From CAZDYI01 sp964509765 (GTDB lineage Bacteria; Pseudomonadota; Gammaproteobacteria; Tethybacterales; Tethybacteraceae): a stretch of 6,729 nt of DNA. Below, in pieces: positions 6,301 through 6,729 of the stretch. The notes beneath the pieces are model-generated. The model was not told the DNA's origin. It ran no database searches and was given only the letters and a program-made list of their open reading frames with translations. The position numbers and the translations under genes are program-made. Where the stretch lies: the NCBI GenBank assembly GCA_964509765.1, contig CAZDYI010000042.1, positions 1 to 6,729 of the forward strand, given 5' to 3'. Positions within the stretch are counted from its first letter, which is position 1. Each line of letters starts with the position of its first letter.

Positions 6301-6729
6301 GTGCGTGCGGGAACGGGCGATGCGGGCGACGCGATAGCCATCGAGTCAGGGCATGGAGTGGGTGACGTGGTGTTGCGCCGTGACAACGAGCACCTCTGGG
6401 TTGAGTTGCTGGGTGTTGCGGACGGCCAGGGCGTCCGTTCAGTGACCGACAGCCTTCAGGTGCACAACTATTTCGCGAAGGGCGTTGCGCAGGTAGAAAC
6501 CGTTGAGTTTTCCGACGGCACGGTGTGGGGTTCGGCGGAGTTCTACGCGGTGGCGATCCGCGGCGGCACGGGCAACGACTATCTGTACGGCCGCGACGAC
6601 ACTGCTGACGTATTCGACGCGGACGGCGGCGGAAACGACAGGCTGTACGGCGGCGTCGGCGACGACGATTACCGACTGGGAAGCGGGACAGGCTTCGACG
6701 TGATCCGCGAGGACTACACGGCAGGCGGG
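3334..6729 (+). CDS. Large FrpC-like RTX calcium-binding protein, 3' end beyond window
   Basis: The frame stays open for 1132 codons to the last base. Proteins of this kind are normally exported by a type I ABC/MFP/TolC system and fold outside the cell on binding calcium. The C-terminal secretion signal would lie beyond the window, and no transporter gene is seen. Residues 1-69 are Asp/Ser/Asn-rich with Cys at 26, 45, 53 and 61. Residues 70-95 are Trp/Pro-rich (WDWPDFPWPP). EF-hand-like loops follow: DLDGDG (104), DRDGDG (142), DTNGDG (179) and DSDGDG (203). Together with GxELFGD and LPDIVGSGRVYDLRDA (about 288) they resemble the N-terminal half of Neisseria FrpC-like proteins. From about 531 there are RTX units starting near 531, 657, 793, 930 and 1074. 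Each has a GGxGxDxYxLGxGTGxDxI stretch and then an HCBP-related segment with TDSLxV and IExVxxxDGT. No enzymatic domain or lipase/protease motif was found in the visible part. The class is firm; the target and activity are unknown. Confidence 0.9.
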   Translation, partial: MGETTSGESDSSQNQQTTAGATMGYCDGDGSQGSVSRHDNNANNCIKRHIDPCVNDDAQQCDSDDSEDSSFWDDLFPDPILPWDWPDFPWPPIGDQPASPLILDLDGDGVEADVSAYFDHGGDGFMESGSWVGLDDGMLVWDRDGDGQIRDGTELFGDSTVLSGGGMASDGFAALAELDTNGDGVVSASDSDWGSLRLMVWTDSDGDGTKESMVLETLSSHNVVSLGTVGAASDHVDTGGNEHRLVGRYTKTGGATGTMTDVWLQTDKQKSVYLGTSIPVHSATISTLPDIVGSGRVYDLRDAMALDGASRLAPTYYGDARSETRTLEQLVQALTDATDSSSRDELAEKVLLRWAGAEGAVASDYWHGGDFAYSTPQKLAVVEAFQGEQWRKGEGYRHPAAVTAQNINLSYNVLVERVRAEILSQTSMSDMFDAIAITLDGEAVSEGTDVSDADPDSLGLDFSGVSAVEGASSRIGEFLRTLAALNPLSSEVQTALEAESSEWAYEYRYHGSFLTGMVSDGLAQVDDLYLGDEGSGTFRSADGGADVLAGLGGSDIYQLGPGTGHDVIDEDRQGRNGGREATDVVMVAPGVARANVLLSREGHDLVIGIKGSDGSVTDSLRVLGHYSNEDARIERVELSDGTVYGAEDFAEVSLSGGVGTSGSDSFDDSLSASAAVVQQGGAGSDTYLLGRGTGETTVDEHHLNQGGGSAGDAIRLKSGLGLTDVKLTRSGADLVVGLVGTNGAVSDSLTVKGQFLHGSARVERLESSDGTLLLDLETAQAGLALLNGSAGGVIEGIGGGVADTFGSDGGTDTFRGRSGDDVYVLDAGSGTDFVEEGHGNRVAGDGGDTVRMGAGITSSDVRLSRMMWDLVVELLDDDGDVSDTLTVRDQYRHSWAGVEKVVLDDGTVLWDAAAIAALPHSGPTHTAGTLIRGTASGDYLYGSDTVSDVFDSDAGGNDRLHGGSGDDEYRLGSGTGFDVIREDYTAGGSVRAGTGDAGDAIAIESGHGVGDVVLRRDNEHLWVELLGVADGQGVRSVTDSLQVHNYFAKGVAQVETVEFSDGTVWGSAEFYAVAIRGGTGNDYLYGRDDTADVFDADGGGNDRLYGGVGDDDYRLGSGTGFDVIREDYTAGG
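4981..5280 (+). repeat. RTX unit 1 (protein-level repeat)
   Basis: This unit contains GGSDIYQLGPGTGHDVIDE followed by VTDSLRVLGHYS and IERVELSDGTVYG. This is a calcium-binding glycine-rich stretch joined to an HCBP-related segment. The other units repeat the same order with diverged sequence. Confidence 0.75.
5371..5655 (+). repeat. RTX unit 2 (protein-level repeat)
   Basis: This unit contains GGAGSDTYLLGRGTGETTVD, VSDSLTVKGQF and VERLESSDGT. It is the most diverged in its aliphatic positions: TTVDE replaces DVIDE, and ESSDGT lacks the usual hydrophobic residue. Confidence 0.7.
5710..6066 (+). repeat. RTX unit 3 (protein-level repeat)
   Basis: This unit contains GRSGDDVYVLDAGSGTDFVE, VSDTLTVRDQY and VEKVVLDDGTVLW. 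LDAG replaces the LGxG seen in the other units. Confidence 0.7.
6121..6552 (+). repeat. RTX unit 4, 432-bp duplication, first copy
   Basis: This unit encodes 144 residues with DYLYG, GGNDRLHGGSGDDEYRLGSG, VTDSLQVHNYF and VETVEFSDGTVWG. The start of the next unit aligns with it at a constant offset of 432 bp without gaps. They share a 35-base identical run at 6259-6293 and 6691-6725. Confidence 0.8.
6553..6729 (+). repeat. RTX unit 5, 432-bp duplication, second copy, partial
   Basis: This is the first 59 codons of a further unit. A hand count against 6121-6297 gives 129 of 177 identical bases, with identity concentrated in the second half. The array continues past the window, so the total number of units is unknown. 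Confidence 0.8.

Noticed and set aside
4981..6729. CRISPR-like or tandem DNA repeat array
   Set aside because: The periodicity is at the protein level, keeps frame, and belongs to RTX/HCBP-related units. There are no short identical repeats with spacers.

Overview
The window looks like an accessory region of a host-associated or environmental Gram-negative bacterium. It holds an ankyrin-repeat gene, a decayed IS1380-type insertion sequence, and the first 1132 codons of a very large FrpC-like RTX calcium-binding protein. Pseudomonadota is the most likely group because FrpC-type RTX proteins, normally exported by type I secretion, are typical there. No marker gene fixes the taxon. The ankyrin gene looks poorer in GC than the transposase and RTX regions, which suggests a mosaic origin.

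Layout, all on the + strand. Positions 2-1627 are an ankyrin-repeat protein with about 11-12 repeats; its upstream end is at or beyond the window edge. Positions 1643-3262 are an IS1380-family element of 1620 bp, bounded by 20-bp inverted repeats (18 of 20 matching). Its transposase is broken by two compensating frameshifts and an in-frame TAA. Positions 3263-3333 are a short leader with a TATAAT hexamer and a good Shine-Dalgarno. Position 3334 to the window end is the RTX gene, still open at 6729. Its protein has a Cys-containing, Asp-rich N-terminus, a Trp/Pro-rich linker, EF-hand-like DxDxDG loops, an FrpC-like middle, and at least five RTX units of roughly 126-144 residues.

The most unexpected structure is a perfect 11-bp inverted repeat outside the IS ends (1614-1624 and 3266-3276). 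The left copy encodes the last codons of the ankyrin protein, immediately before its stop. Either the mobile unit is larger than its obvious ends and truncated the ankyrin gene, or the IS landed inside a pre-existing hairpin. No target-site duplication is visible at the inner IS ends.

How the genes work together is inference. Ankyrin proteins and RTX proteins both act in protein-protein or cell-surface interactions and are common in symbionts and pathogens. The IS lies just upstream of the RTX gene and may have rearranged its promoter region. No CRISPR array, tRNA, rRNA, phage gene or complete defence system was seen.
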